The notes below the pieces were generated by a model. That model was not told where the DNA came from. It searched no databases and saw only the letters and a list, made by a program, of their open reading frames with translations. A program made the position numbers and the translations under genes. From contig JAADIA010000081.1 of the NCBI GenBank assembly GCA_013151555.1, forward strand, positions 1 to 12,952: a DNA stretch of 12,952 nt, given 5' to 3'. Origin of the DNA: Nitrospirota bacterium (GTDB lineage Bacteria; NPL-UPA2; JAADIA01). Position 1 is the first letter of the stretch, and each line of letters opens with the position of its first letter. Shown here one piece after another: positions 1 to 7,032 of this stretch.

Positions 1-322
1 CCTTATTGAAATCCTCTGGAATCATGGTAGCATGATGGCCCCCAATAACAGTCAGGATATTCTGATTATATCTTTTAATTTTTTGCAATATCTTATTAAC
101 CGTATAAACTTCTACGGTATAAGCAGTAGTAGCTATGATATCTGGACGAAAAGTATCTAACTGATATTGTAAATTGGAGTCTAATCTCATATCGAGCAAC
201 CTAACCTCGTGATGAGGAATACCTGCAGCCACAGTTTCTAAAGCCAGGGGCTCATTAAGGAAAATGCTTTCTACTCCAATAGTATTTAAATTAGGAGGTG
301 GTTGGATTAATAAAACTTTCAT
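1..322 (-). CDS. B12-binding-domain radical SAM protein, N-terminal fragment
   Basis: This is the first 107 codons of a gene that continues past the left edge. The protein opens with MKVLLIQPPP, a short strand and Pro-rich turn typical of radical SAM enzymes with an N-terminal cobalamin-binding Rossmann domain. It continues with a PDIIATTAYT strand and the loop VIGGHHATMIPEDF, matching the usual 'GGxH/P-T..PE' segment of that domain. The CxxxCxxC iron-sulfur motif would lie outside the window, so the radical SAM half is inferred from the family. Such enzymes act on lipids (hopanoids), tetrapyrroles, polyketide-like products or peptides; the substrate cannot be told here. A GGAG ribosome site lies 8-9 bases before the ATG. 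The gene starts 56 bases after the outer-membrane protein gene on the same strand and is probably co-transcribed with it. Confidence 0.8.
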   Translation of the reverse strand, partial: MKVLLIQPPPNLNTIGVESIFLNEPLALETVAAGIPHHEVRLLDMRLDSNLQYQLDTFRPDIIATTAYTVEVYTVNKILQKIKRYNQNILTVIGGHHATMIPEDFNK

Positions 323-378
323 TTTTTCTGACTCCGTTCGTAAGATAAAGCAATTTGAAAAAACAAACAATTAGAACT

Positions 379-1308
379 TCAAAAGAAAACCTCTAAGCCA
401 GCTTCTATCCGTGAAGTTTCATAGGTGTTTCTCCCGTCCAAAGGGATTCGATAATTGCAGTAGATTCTCATGGGGATTTTGTGGTTTTTCCAGAGGCTGT
501 ATTTTATTTCCGGTTGAATAAAGTAGAGAATGGAGGATTTGTTCTTCTCTTGGGCTCTATCGAAAGCTTTTGAACCGGAGGAATAATCATCACCGGCATG
601 AAAGCGTCCTTCTAATTTTATGCTGAGTCTCACATCATCGGGAAAGAGGTTTCTCCTCTCTATTCCAACGGCTGCCCAGAGTTCTTCCCCGGGATTTTTC
701 TTATAAGTGTTACCTAAGCCGGCGTAGATTGCTTTGGCTTTGGCGCCGGAATCATATTCATTTTCAAACTGCCAGTTTAAGCGTAGCTTGCCGCTGAATA
801 TCCAGGTTTTATCGGGAGTCGTATAATCTATGAGATTACTAATACGAATGCGGGTGTACCCGCTTCCCAGGGAGATGTCCCGGGTGTCATCGGGGTCATC
901 AACGTATCCGGTGGGGAATCGGAGTCCTAATCTTAAAGCGGAGCTCCACCTGTCCGATTTATAGTATCTATATTGTCCCCCTATCTCTATGTCGCCTATC
1001 CCGCTCTTGGCTTGCTTGCGATAGGAACGGCCGGAGTAGTAGGGGATGACGGCTCCAACGAAAAAGTTGTCGGTTATTCCATAAACCATGTCGACTGATT
1101 CGACATATTCTTTTATGGCTTCGGTCAAGTCGTATTTTTCTCCCTGGTTATCGAATTTTTGGGAGCTGGAGGCTTGAATGTGGTAGTATCGAATCCAGAA
1201 CATTCCTTTGGGAATCATTTCGCTCCAGGGGGCACCGGCCAGGGCCTGAGATGAATACAGGATGGAAACCAGACAAATTAGGCTCAACATTGAAACCATT
1301 TTTTTCAT
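379..1308 (-). CDS. Outer-membrane beta-barrel protein (phenol MetA-like family)
   Basis: This is a 309-residue secreted protein. Residues 1-24 form a signal peptide with a positive N-terminus, a hydrophobic core and an ALA-G cleavage site. The rest alternates hydrophobic and polar residues in short amphipathic strands rich in Tyr, Trp and Arg, and the chain ends in Phe, as expected for a barrel handled by the BAM machinery. The segment GIGDIEIGGQYRYY (residues 103-116), followed by a 'RLGLRFPTG' strand, resembles the family Pfam calls the MetA pathway of phenol degradation, a set of outer-membrane channel-like proteins. Substrate and channel function are unknown. An AAGGAAG ribosome site precedes the ATG. 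The gene lies between the glycoside-hydrolase-like gene and the radical SAM gene on the same strand, with short gaps, suggesting one transcript. Confidence 0.75.
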   Translation of the reverse strand: MKKMVSMLSLICLVSILYSSQALAGAPWSEMIPKGMFWIRYYHIQASSSQKFDNQGEKYDLTEAIKEYVESVDMVYGITDNFFVGAVIPYYSGRSYRKQAKSGIGDIEIGGQYRYYKSDRWSSALRLGLRFPTGYVDDPDDTRDISLGSGYTRIRISNLIDYTTPDKTWIFSGKLRLNWQFENEYDSGAKAKAIYAGLGNTYKKNPGEELWAAVGIERRNLFPDDVRLSIKLEGRFHAGDDYSSGSKAFDRAQEKNKSSILYFIQPEIKYSLWKNHKIPMRIYCNYRIPLDGRNTYETSRIEAGLEVFF

Positions 1309-1338
1309 GTTTTTCTTCCTTTCGTGTAGGTAAAATCC

Positions 1339-1370
1339 TCATGGAGAAGGGAAAATATCCCCCTTGCTCC
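1339..1370 (-). other. Hairpin between the glycoside-hydrolase-like and outer-membrane genes
   Basis: GGAGAAGGG (1343-1351) can pair with CCCTTGCTCC (1361-1370), giving nine base pairs with one bulged G and a loop of nine bases. On the minus strand it is followed only by a short ATTTT stretch, so it is at best a weak terminator. It may equally be an mRNA-stability hairpin between two co-transcribed genes. Confidence 0.3.
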
Positions 1371-1392
1371 AAGATTTGTAGTTATACGCGAC

Positions 1393-3036
1393 TTACTTCC
1401 CGATGCGATAGATATGTTCAGCCAATGGACCGAACCGGTCGGTGAACCGGCCATTGGAGGTGGTGATTGTCCGGTCTTCGTCTACAACCTTGATCTTTGT
1501 CCCAGCTTTGAGACCGGCAATAGTGATGGTCGCCACGCCTCCACGCGGCGAGATATCCTGTCCTTGGCGCAGTTTCGAGGCGTTGGGTCCCAGGTCTGTG
1601 TTCTGTGCGAAGAGATACAACGCGCCGTCATATTCGGTGGCCTTGAAGTGACAGAGCAGGCCATCCGTCATTTGCATTGTCACCTTCCGCCTTGTCCTCC
1701 CGGCAAGAATTGCCGGGGCCAACCGCGTGATCTGGTTATTGAGCCGTTTTAATTCGGACTGCATTTCGGCTGTCGGAGCGAACTCGGTGAACTTTGGCTG
1801 CCATGCGTGAGTGAAATAGCCGATAGCCGTTGCGCCGCGAATAAGGACACTCCAAACCTCGTACCGGGTGTGTTTCGGCAAGACGTCCAACTGTTTCTTG
1901 AACGTGACCCATTTGCTGCCCTTGTGCGTCTCGATCCAGACATAGATGGGTTTGTTCGGGCCTACCCACTGCTGCAACTGGTCCACGCCGGCGGCGGGCC
2001 AGTTCAGATGGCTCGGGAAATTATATCCGAAAATGGGGTATTCGTCGAATCCGGCTACGTCGCAATCTTTGGCATATGCGGGATAAAGTTTTTTTTGCAT
2101 TGTCTCGTTGTATTTGTTCCGATACTCTTTCATGAACATCCCCGTGAATGTCAGAAAGACCGGCCGGGAAGGATCAGCAGCCTTGATCCTGTGATATACC
2201 GTCGCAATCTCTTCGGGCGAGCGCTTGGGCACGGCGTAAGGTTTTGAGAGGAGGACATTTTTCCCCGAGGCATCAAAGGCCTCTACCTCGCCGATCGAGC
2301 CCCAGCTGCTTTTGCCGGGATAAGCCGACAGTACCTTAACCGTCAGTGCCTTGAACGTCGCGGGTTGCCGCAAGTCGAACGACTGGGAACCTCTCCTGTT
2401 AACCAAAGTGGTCTTCAACACCAATCGGCCGTCACCACGAAACTCGATTTCTTTGGCTACACGGAGACTTTTCGAAGCTGTTAGCCAGATAGCCAGTTTC
2501 TTTACGGTTACCGGCTTGTTGAGATCAATCGTAAACTCTCCACCGACCAGGGGATCCAGGACTGTCCAACTGCTCGTCACGCCGTCCACCAGGCGCGTGT
2601 ACGGCGTCTCGGCGTTTACCTTCATATGCTTAGCGGGTTCAATGACGGCGTTACTCCCGGTTCGCGGATTGTCCGGTTCGTCGCCAAGAATCCAACCCAG
2701 AAGATACGGGTGACCAATGGCTCCCTGCCCGTCTTTCCCGAACTCCGCTATGGCATAACCTCCAGCTGCCTTTGCCGCGTCGCATTGCATCTTAGCCGTA
2801 ACTTCGCGCTGGTTCCCGGTGAAGGTATTGAACCCCAGTTCGCGGAGCATTGCGAAGTTTTTCGGTGCCTGGAGCCATGACATGATCGGAAGAAACGGCT
2901 TGCCGTTGACCAGCAATTCATGATGATTTCCGACGGTAACGTTTCGAATCGCTGCTTGGGGGCCGGCATAACTTCCGATGGCCATGGCTAATACCATGAT
3001 AATACTAAGCAAACCTGTTTTTAAGACACTTTGCAT
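1393..3036 (-). CDS. Secreted glycoside-hydrolase-like TIM barrel with inserted discoidin domain
   Basis: This 547-residue protein is exported: residues 1-24 form a signal peptide ending SYA-G. A barrel-like fold begins near residue 40 (LLVNGKPFLPIMSW, then a strand containing GFNTFTG) and includes GWILGDEPDNP, where Glu120 sits where clan A hydrolases place the acid/base. The barrel is then interrupted by residues of about 138-262, which read as an F5/8 type C (discoidin) domain: RLVDGVTSSW, IDLNKPVTVKKLAIWL, EIEFRGDG and WGSIGEVEAFD. The barrel resumes with PVFLTFTGMF, AGFDEYPIFGYN and KPIYVWIETHKG, where Glu369 is the likely nucleophile. Residues 449-547 form a C-terminal beta-sandwich. 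The family assignment and catalytic residues are inferred from motifs; the substrate is unknown. The DNA is clearly more GC-rich than neighbouring genes, suggesting separate ancestry. An AGGA ribosome site lies about ten bases before the ATG. Confidence 0.7.
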   Translation of the reverse strand: MQSVLKTGLLSIIMVLAMAIGSYAGPQAAIRNVTVGNHHELLVNGKPFLPIMSWLQAPKNFAMLRELGFNTFTGNQREVTAKMQCDAAKAAGGYAIAEFGKDGQGAIGHPYLLGWILGDEPDNPRTGSNAVIEPAKHMKVNAETPYTRLVDGVTSSWTVLDPLVGGEFTIDLNKPVTVKKLAIWLTASKSLRVAKEIEFRGDGRLVLKTTLVNRRGSQSFDLRQPATFKALTVKVLSAYPGKSSWGSIGEVEAFDASGKNVLLSKPYAVPKRSPEEIATVYHRIKAADPSRPVFLTFTGMFMKEYRNKYNETMQKKLYPAYAKDCDVAGFDEYPIFGYNFPSHLNWPAAGVDQLQQWVGPNKPIYVWIETHKGSKWVTFKKQLDVLPKHTRYEVWSVLIRGATAIGYFTHAWQPKFTEFAPTAEMQSELKRLNNQITRLAPAILAGRTRRKVTMQMTDGLLCHFKATEYDGALYLFAQNTDLGPNASKLRQGQDISPRGGVATITIAGLKAGTKIKVVDEDRTITTSNGRFTDRFGPLAEHIYRIGK

Positions 3037-3137
3037 GCTGATTTTTTCCTGACCTGAATAGACACAAACGAATTCCAGTCCGGGCGAATTGGTACGGCTG
3101 TCCAGGTCGTGGTAGAGGTATACGTATGGCTAATTCC

Positions 3138-3190
3138 GGGGACAGTCCCGATTCTACGACCTAACGGTCCGTAAATCTGGGACAGTCCCC
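3138..3190. repeat. Paired GGGACAGTCCC hairpin element (REP-like)
   Basis: GGGGACAGTCCC (3138-3149) and GGGACAGTCCCC (3179-3190) are two near-palindromes 29 bases apart. Each can fold on itself (GGGAC/GTCCC around one base), and the two can pair with each other as a 12-base arm with a single central mismatch. The spacer contains the small dyad ACGGTCCGT. The arrangement resembles REP/BIME elements moved by IS200-like (RAYT) transposases, but no transposase gene is in the window. It occupies the gap between the ketosynthase and glycoside-hydrolase-like genes. The rest of that gap (3037-3137 and 3191-3234) holds no gene or promoter that I can support. Confidence 0.6.
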
Positions 3191-3234
3191 TTATGATTTC
3201 TTGAACCCTTAAACTTTTACCTGCGTGGTTTTTC

Positions 3235-4539
3235 TTAGTTAATATTATCATACCTCCTTTCTCTTGTTCTTTCAACTAAAATTGCCTTGCATATCCCGTT
3301 GCCGTTGAATTCTTTTACTACCGTAGAAACGTTGCTTCCTCCCATTCCGAAGGCATTGACCAGAGCTACTTTTGCTTTCTCATCACGGGCTTGGTTGGGA
3401 ATATAGTCAAGGTCACAGTCAGGATCAGGATATTCGTAATTAATGGTGGGGGGAAGACATTTTTTCTTAATGGCTAAGATGGCCGTTATCAACTGAATGC
3501 CTCCGGTAGCTGCTAATGGTTGACCAATCATCGATTTGATAGAGCTTATGAATGTTCGCCGGGCATATTGACCCAGAGCCATTTTGATGGCTTTGGTTTC
3601 TTTTTTATCAGTTAGCCGGGAAGAACTTCCATGGGCATTAATATAGTCCACTTCTTCTTTATCTAAACCGGCGTCTTCTAAAGCTAACTCCATGGTCTTA
3701 GCGGCATTTTTTCCATCGGGGTCAACTCTGTTCAAATCATAAGCATCGTTGGTTATCCCGTAACCGGCTACTTCTGCATAGATGTTTGCTCCCCGGCGCA
3801 GAGCGTGTTCCATCTCTTCCATAATTACTATACCTGAACCTTCTCCCAGGATGTAACCGTCCCTCAAGTCATCAAAGGGCCGGCTGGCTTTCTGGGGGGA
3901 GTCGTTTCTGGTGGATAGGGTATGGGTGGCATCGAATGAACTGAAAGTAACGGGGCTCAAAGGGGCGTCCATGCCCCCGGCGATTATAGATTCTACCTTC
4001 CCGTAGCGAATAGCGTCAAGGGCGTAACCAATGGCGCTAAGTCCTGCCGAACAGCCTGTGGAAACAGATATGTTTGGTCCTCTTATTCCCAATCGAGTAG
4101 CTACAGCTCCGACGGCAGCGTTAGGATTCATGGCTGCTGCAGCTAAGGGGCTTATCCCCGCTCTTCCTCTTTTATGGAAGATGCGGCATTGTTCTTCAGC
4201 TATTTCCAAACCGCCGATAGCTGTCCCTAAGGCAATTCCTACTCTATATGAGTTCTCTTCGGTAATCTCTAATTGGGCATCTTCCACTGCCATCTGGGAG
4301 GCAGCCAGGGCAAATTGGGTACAGCGGCTCATCCGCCGGGATTCTTTTTTTGACATATACTGGGTGGGGTCAAAGTCGTTAACTTCCCCGGCAATTCTGG
4401 TGCGGTAGTTGGAGGCATCGAAGCGGCTGATTGTTCCTATTCCTGATTTCCCTTCGATGGTAGCTTCCCAGTAAGTATCTTTACCTATCCCATTGGGAGC
4501 GATAATTCCTAATCCTGTAATTACCGCTCGTCTTCTCAT
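3235..4539 (-). CDS. FabF-like beta-ketoacyl-ACP synthase with altered active site
   Basis: This 434-residue protein is a condensing enzyme of the KAS I/II (thiolase-fold) family, which joins malonyl-ACP to an acyl chain in fatty acid or polyketide synthesis. It starts RRRAVITGLGIIAPNG as FabF does. The nucleophile is Cys163 in STGCSAG, and the first active-site His is His303 in NAHGSSSRLTDKKET. Lys335 is present in SSIKSMIG. The second active-site His, normally in a GHxxGAAG motif, is Gln340 here (GQPLAATGG), encoded by CAA at 3522-3520. Length matches FabF except for a tail of about 23 residues after the usual end (KEF). The Ser-rich HGSSS and the Gln make an ordinary housekeeping FabF less likely; a specialised lipid or polyketide synthase or a decarboxylase-like partner is possible. 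An AAGGAA ribosome site lies in a duplicated 12-mer before the ATG. It lies 20 bases after the response regulator gene, in the same operon. Confidence 0.88.
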   Translation of the reverse strand: MRRRAVITGLGIIAPNGIGKDTYWEATIEGKSGIGTISRFDASNYRTRIAGEVNDFDPTQYMSKKESRRMSRCTQFALAASQMAVEDAQLEITEENSYRVGIALGTAIGGLEIAEEQCRIFHKRGRAGISPLAAAAMNPNAAVGAVATRLGIRGPNISVSTGCSAGLSAIGYALDAIRYGKVESIIAGGMDAPLSPVTFSSFDATHTLSTRNDSPQKASRPFDDLRDGYILGEGSGIVIMEEMEHALRRGANIYAEVAGYGITNDAYDLNRVDPDGKNAAKTMELALEDAGLDKEEVDYINAHGSSSRLTDKKETKAIKMALGQYARRTFISSIKSMIGQPLAATGGIQLITAILAIKKKCLPPTINYEYPDPDCDLDYIPNQARDEKAKVALVNAFGMGGSNVSTVVKEFNGNGICKAILVERTRERRYDNIN

Positions 4540-4540
4540 T

Positions 4541-4564
4541 TTGTTCCTTAGGTTGTTCCTTAGG
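4541..4564. repeat. Perfect 12-bp tandem duplication across the gene junction
   Basis: TTGTTCCTTAGG occurs twice back to back (4541-4552 and 4553-4564). On the minus strand each copy carries AAGGAA, so the ketosynthase has two possible ribosome sites. The upstream copy also supplies the TAA stop of the response regulator gene (4562-4560). Confidence 0.9.
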
Positions 4565-5153
4565 TGGAGAGGCCGAGAACGGCCATTTCTCTTGATAAAA
4601 CCTTGTTATCCACTCCCAGGAAATTAGCTGCTATTGTCCTGTTCCCATCAACTTTTTCTAATACTGTCTTCAGAAGCTTTTTTTCGAAGTTCTTTCCCGC
4701 TTCTCTCAAGTCTGCCCCTTTAGCTAACATCTCTTCCTTAACTTTATTTATGACTATTTCTATATCCAGGGGCAAGATGTTTGAAGTGTCTATGTATTTA
4801 TTAGAGAGTTCTTCAACGGTTTCTTTAAATTCATTTATATTGAAGGGCTTGGTGAAATAATTATTTGTTCCTGACTTCATAGCCTCTACGGCCATTTCTA
4901 CTTTATTAACTGCAGAAATCATAATGACGGGTATTCTTGCATCCAGTTTTCTAAGCGTTCGCAAGAAATTGAGGCTCTCTATGTTAGGCAAGTCAATGTC
5001 TATAATAAGCAAGTGGAAATTCTTTTTACTTACCTTGTTCAAAGCTTCCTTGCTGCTGGAGGTTTTAACCACTTGATGGTCGTCTCCGAGGATCCGTTCA
5101 TAAGAATTCCGGATACCGTTTTTGTTGTTAACCACTAAGATATTCTTTCTCAT
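4560..5153 (-). CDS. Atypical response regulator: receiver plus Fis-type HTH, no AAA+ domain
   Basis: This 197-residue protein has a CheY-like receiver (about residues 3-118) and a Fis/NtrC-type helix-turn-helix at about 157-192 (EKKLLKTVLEKVDGNRTIA, then FLGVDNKVLSREM). It resembles the RegA/ActR architecture, with no sigma-54 ATPase domain. The phospho-acceptor Asp52 (LLIIDIDLP), Ser80 (VIMISAV) and Lys102 (YFTKPF) are present. The acidic pair that binds Mg2+ is replaced by Asn9-Asn10 (ILVVNNKNG). Phosphorylation is therefore likely weak or absent, making this a candidate phosphorylation-independent regulator. The recognition helix also lacks the common R-x-TL pattern. A GGAG ribosome site lies seven bases before the ATG. 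The gene is the first after the sigma-54 promoter at 5238-5254 and precedes the ketosynthase by 20 bases. It probably binds DNA and may modulate the same promoter; its targets are not visible. Confidence 0.85.
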   Translation of the reverse strand: MRKNILVVNNKNGIRNSYERILGDDHQVVKTSSSKEALNKVSKKNFHLLIIDIDLPNIESLNFLRTLRKLDARIPVIMISAVNKVEMAVEAMKSGTNNYFTKPFNINEFKETVEELSNKYIDTSNILPLDIEIVINKVKEEMLAKGADLREAGKNFEKKLLKTVLEKVDGNRTIAANFLGVDNKVLSREMAVLGLST

Positions 5154-5237
5154 TATTCTTCTCCGTATAAGGTTTTTTAAAGTTAGCGGGCTTACGCTAC
5201 TGCTAAGAATGTTTTCTCTTCTCTTATTACTATCTTA

Positions 5238-5254
5238 TGCAAAAATCATGCCAA
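5238..5254 (-). promoter_or_regulatory. Sigma-54 (RpoN) -24/-12 promoter
   Basis: On the minus strand this reads TTGGCATGATTTTTGCA, matching the consensus TGGCAYR-N4-TTGCW with exactly ten bases between the GG (5252-5251) and the GC (5240-5239). The predicted start of transcription is near 5227, leaving a leader of about 73 bases before the response regulator ATG at 5153. It sits just downstream of the terminator that closes the neighbouring sigma-54 activator gene, so it begins a new transcript. Confidence 0.85.
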
Positions 5255-5257
5255 GGC

Positions 5258-5290
5258 AAAAAAAAGCCGGTTAGAATTATCTAACCAGCG
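5258..5290 (-). terminator. Rho-independent terminator of the sigma-54 activator gene
   Basis: On the minus strand the stem is GGTTAGA-TAAT-TCTAACC, extended by an outer GC/GC pair after one mismatch, and it is followed directly by eight T residues (5265-5258). It lies about 175 bases after the stop codon of the activator gene and insulates it from the sigma-54 promoter immediately beyond. Confidence 0.85.
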
Positions 5291-5465
5291 TTAAACAAGT
5301 GCGTTATTGATATGCCTTATTGAAAACTTCCTATATAGCCAATATCCAATTTTTAAGGCATTGTTTAAGAAAAAATAGGATAACTTTTGTAAATAAGTTC
5401 TTGTTTTATAATGGATTGGAACCTATGTTTAAGGAGATTGGGCAAAATGCTCATAAAATTGTGCT
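5291..5465. other. Gene-free stretch with an 8-bp inverted repeat (possible enhancer site)
   Basis: This AT-rich stretch lies between the activator stop codon and its terminator and holds no convincing gene. ATGCCTTA (5312-5319) and TAAGGCAT (5354-5361) form a perfect inverted repeat. It lies about 85-135 bases upstream of the predicted sigma-54 start site, the usual distance for enhancer sites of NtrC-type activators. It is also inside the 3' untranslated part of the activator transcript, so an RNA hairpin is an alternative. Confidence 0.35.
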
Positions 5466-6836
5466 TTATTTAATTCGCAGTTCTTTCATCTTTAAAATTA
5501 GAGTATTGCGATGAATTCCCAAGAGTTTAGCTGCCCGCGTTTGATTCCAATTTGCCTTATCCAACACACTTAAAATAAATTGTTTTTCAAACCAGGATCT
5601 TGCTTCTTTGAACAACGTCCCTTCCGGTCTCATATCGGATTTTGCTTTATCTCTACCAAGTAAGATATCAAGAGGCAGTCTCTCTTTGGAAATGATTGTA
5701 TCTTTGCCCAGGGCTACCAGTCTTTCAATAACATTCTGAAGTTCTCTTACATTTCCCGGCCAGTTATAATCGATTAAATAATCCATAGCTTGAGGAGATA
5801 ATCTTTTAATATGTTTATTAAACTCTCGATTGCGAATCTTTAAGAAATGGTTTACTAAGAGAGGAATATCTTCCTTGCGTTCCCGCAGGGAGGGGAGAAA
5901 GATAGGGACGACATTTAAACGGTAATAAAGCTCTGTGCGGAATTTTCCCTCTTTTATGGCCTGCTTGAGATTAACATTGGTAGCCGTAATTATTCTTATG
6001 TCTACTTTAATCGTTTTTGTTCCGCCGACTCTTTGAATTTCCCTTTCCTGTAAGGCTCTTAGAATTTTTATTTGTATCTCCGGCTTAAGGTTTCCTATCT
6101 CATCCAGAAAGAGCGTTCCTTCATGAGCTAATTCAAATTTTCCCAGTTTTTGTTTAGTAGCATCAGTGAAAGCTCCCTTTTCGTGGCCAAAGAATTCACT
6201 CTCTATCAAGGTCTCGGGAAGAGCGGCACAATCTACGGCTATAAAAGGTTTATCTTTTCTGTGACTGTTATAATGAATAGCTCTGGCAATTAGTTCTTTC
6301 CCGGTACCGCTTTCTCCAGTTATCAGGACAGTGGTATCGCTCTTGGCGACTTCTATGGCAATTTCATAAGCGGCTCGCATTTTACTGTTTGGAGCAGCGA
6401 TTATGTTATCTTGACCGGTCGGTTTTTTAACTTCGGAACGTAGATAGGTTACCTCGCGAGTTAACCCTTGTTTCTCTAAAGCCTTTTCGATGATTATAAG
6501 CACTTCATCTATATCAAAAGGTTTGACGATGTAATCATAAGCTCCCAATTGCATGGCCTGGACAGCGGTCTTTACTGTCCTTACCGCTGTTACCATGATA
6601 ACCTCGAGGCTTTCATCTTTTTCCTTTATTTTTCTTAAGGTTTCTATCCCATCTATGCCGGGCATCATTATGTCTAAAAGAATAACGTTAGCATTTTCTT
6701 CCTCAAGTTTTTGCAGGCATTCTTTCCCATTTGTTGCCGTACGCACATTATAACTTTCTTCCAGCAGTGTTTTGAAAGACTCCAGGATATTTATCTCATC
6801 ATCGACTACCATAATGGTGGGTCGTATTACCGGCAA
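5466..6836 (-). CDS. NtrC-family sigma-54-dependent response regulator
   Basis: This 456-residue protein has the full three-domain layout. The receiver (residues 7-120) has the acidic pair Asp12-Asp13 (VVDDE), phospho-acceptor Asp55 (LLDIMMPG), Thr83 and Lys105 (VKPF). The AAA+ domain (about 145-385) has Walker A GESGTGKE (174-181), the sigma-54 contact loop GAFTDA (221-226), Walker B TLFLDE (241-246) and arginine fingers in [11 protein letters not shown]. The C-terminus (about 412-456) is a Fis-type helix-turn-helix. It should hydrolyse ATP to open sigma-54 promoters when phosphorylated; no partner histidine kinase is in the window. The start is TTG at 6836, supported by AAGGAG six bases upstream; the next ATG (codon 9) would cut into the first strand. 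The gene has its own sigma-70 promoter at 7033-7061. The sigma-54 promoter at 5238-5254 next door is its most obvious target. Confidence 0.95.
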   Translation of the reverse strand: MPVIRPTIMVVDDEINILESFKTLLEESYNVRTATNGKECLQKLEEENANVILLDIMMPGIDGIETLRKIKEKDESLEVIMVTAVRTVKTAVQAMQLGAYDYIVKPFDIDEVLIIIEKALEKQGLTREVTYLRSEVKKPTGQDNIIAAPNSKMRAAYEIAIEVAKSDTTVLITGESGTGKELIARAIHYNSHRKDKPFIAVDCAALPETLIESEFFGHEKGAFTDATKQKLGKFELAHEGTLFLDEIGNLKPEIQIKILRALQEREIQRVGGTKTIKVDIRIITATNVNLKQAIKEGKFRTELYYRLNVVPIFLPSLRERKEDIPLLVNHFLKIRNREFNKHIKRLSPQAMDYLIDYNWPGNVRELQNVIERLVALGKDTIISKERLPLDILLGRDKAKSDMRPEGTLFKEARSWFEKQFILSVLDKANWNQTRAAKLLGIHRNTLILKMKELRIK

Positions 6837-7032
6837 TGTTTTCTCCTTTCCTTGGTGCTTTTAATGGTATTGGGACCTTCAAAAAATTGTTTTGCATAGA
6901 AGAGTTTTGTTGATTCTTCTTTTTAAAGCTGCTTTGTATTCTATTTTTTAAAGGGAGGGGACCCGTTTTTTCCTCATGTTTCTACCCTTTGGGGGAAGGT
7001 TGGAGTGATTTGCTTCCTGAAGAATAAGCTTC
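6837..7032 (-). other. Long 5' leader of the sigma-54 activator gene
   Basis: From the predicted start near 7026, about 190 bases precede the TTG start codon. The leader can form an interrupted stem in which AAAGG-GAGG (6950-6958) faces CCTC (6972-6975) and CCTTT (6986-6990). No U-run follows it on the minus strand, so it is not a terminator. I see no gene in it. Confidence 0.35.

Noticed and set aside
3021-3275. 84-codon minus-strand ORF after the ketosynthase gene
   Set aside because: It reads through the hairpin repeat and into the hydrolase start, with no family resemblance. At most its first 20 codons may be a gene remnant, noted as a finding.
5320-5514. 64-codon plus-strand ORF
   Set aside because: It is AT-rich, has no ribosome site, and overlaps the 3' end of the sigma-54 activator gene on the opposite strand.
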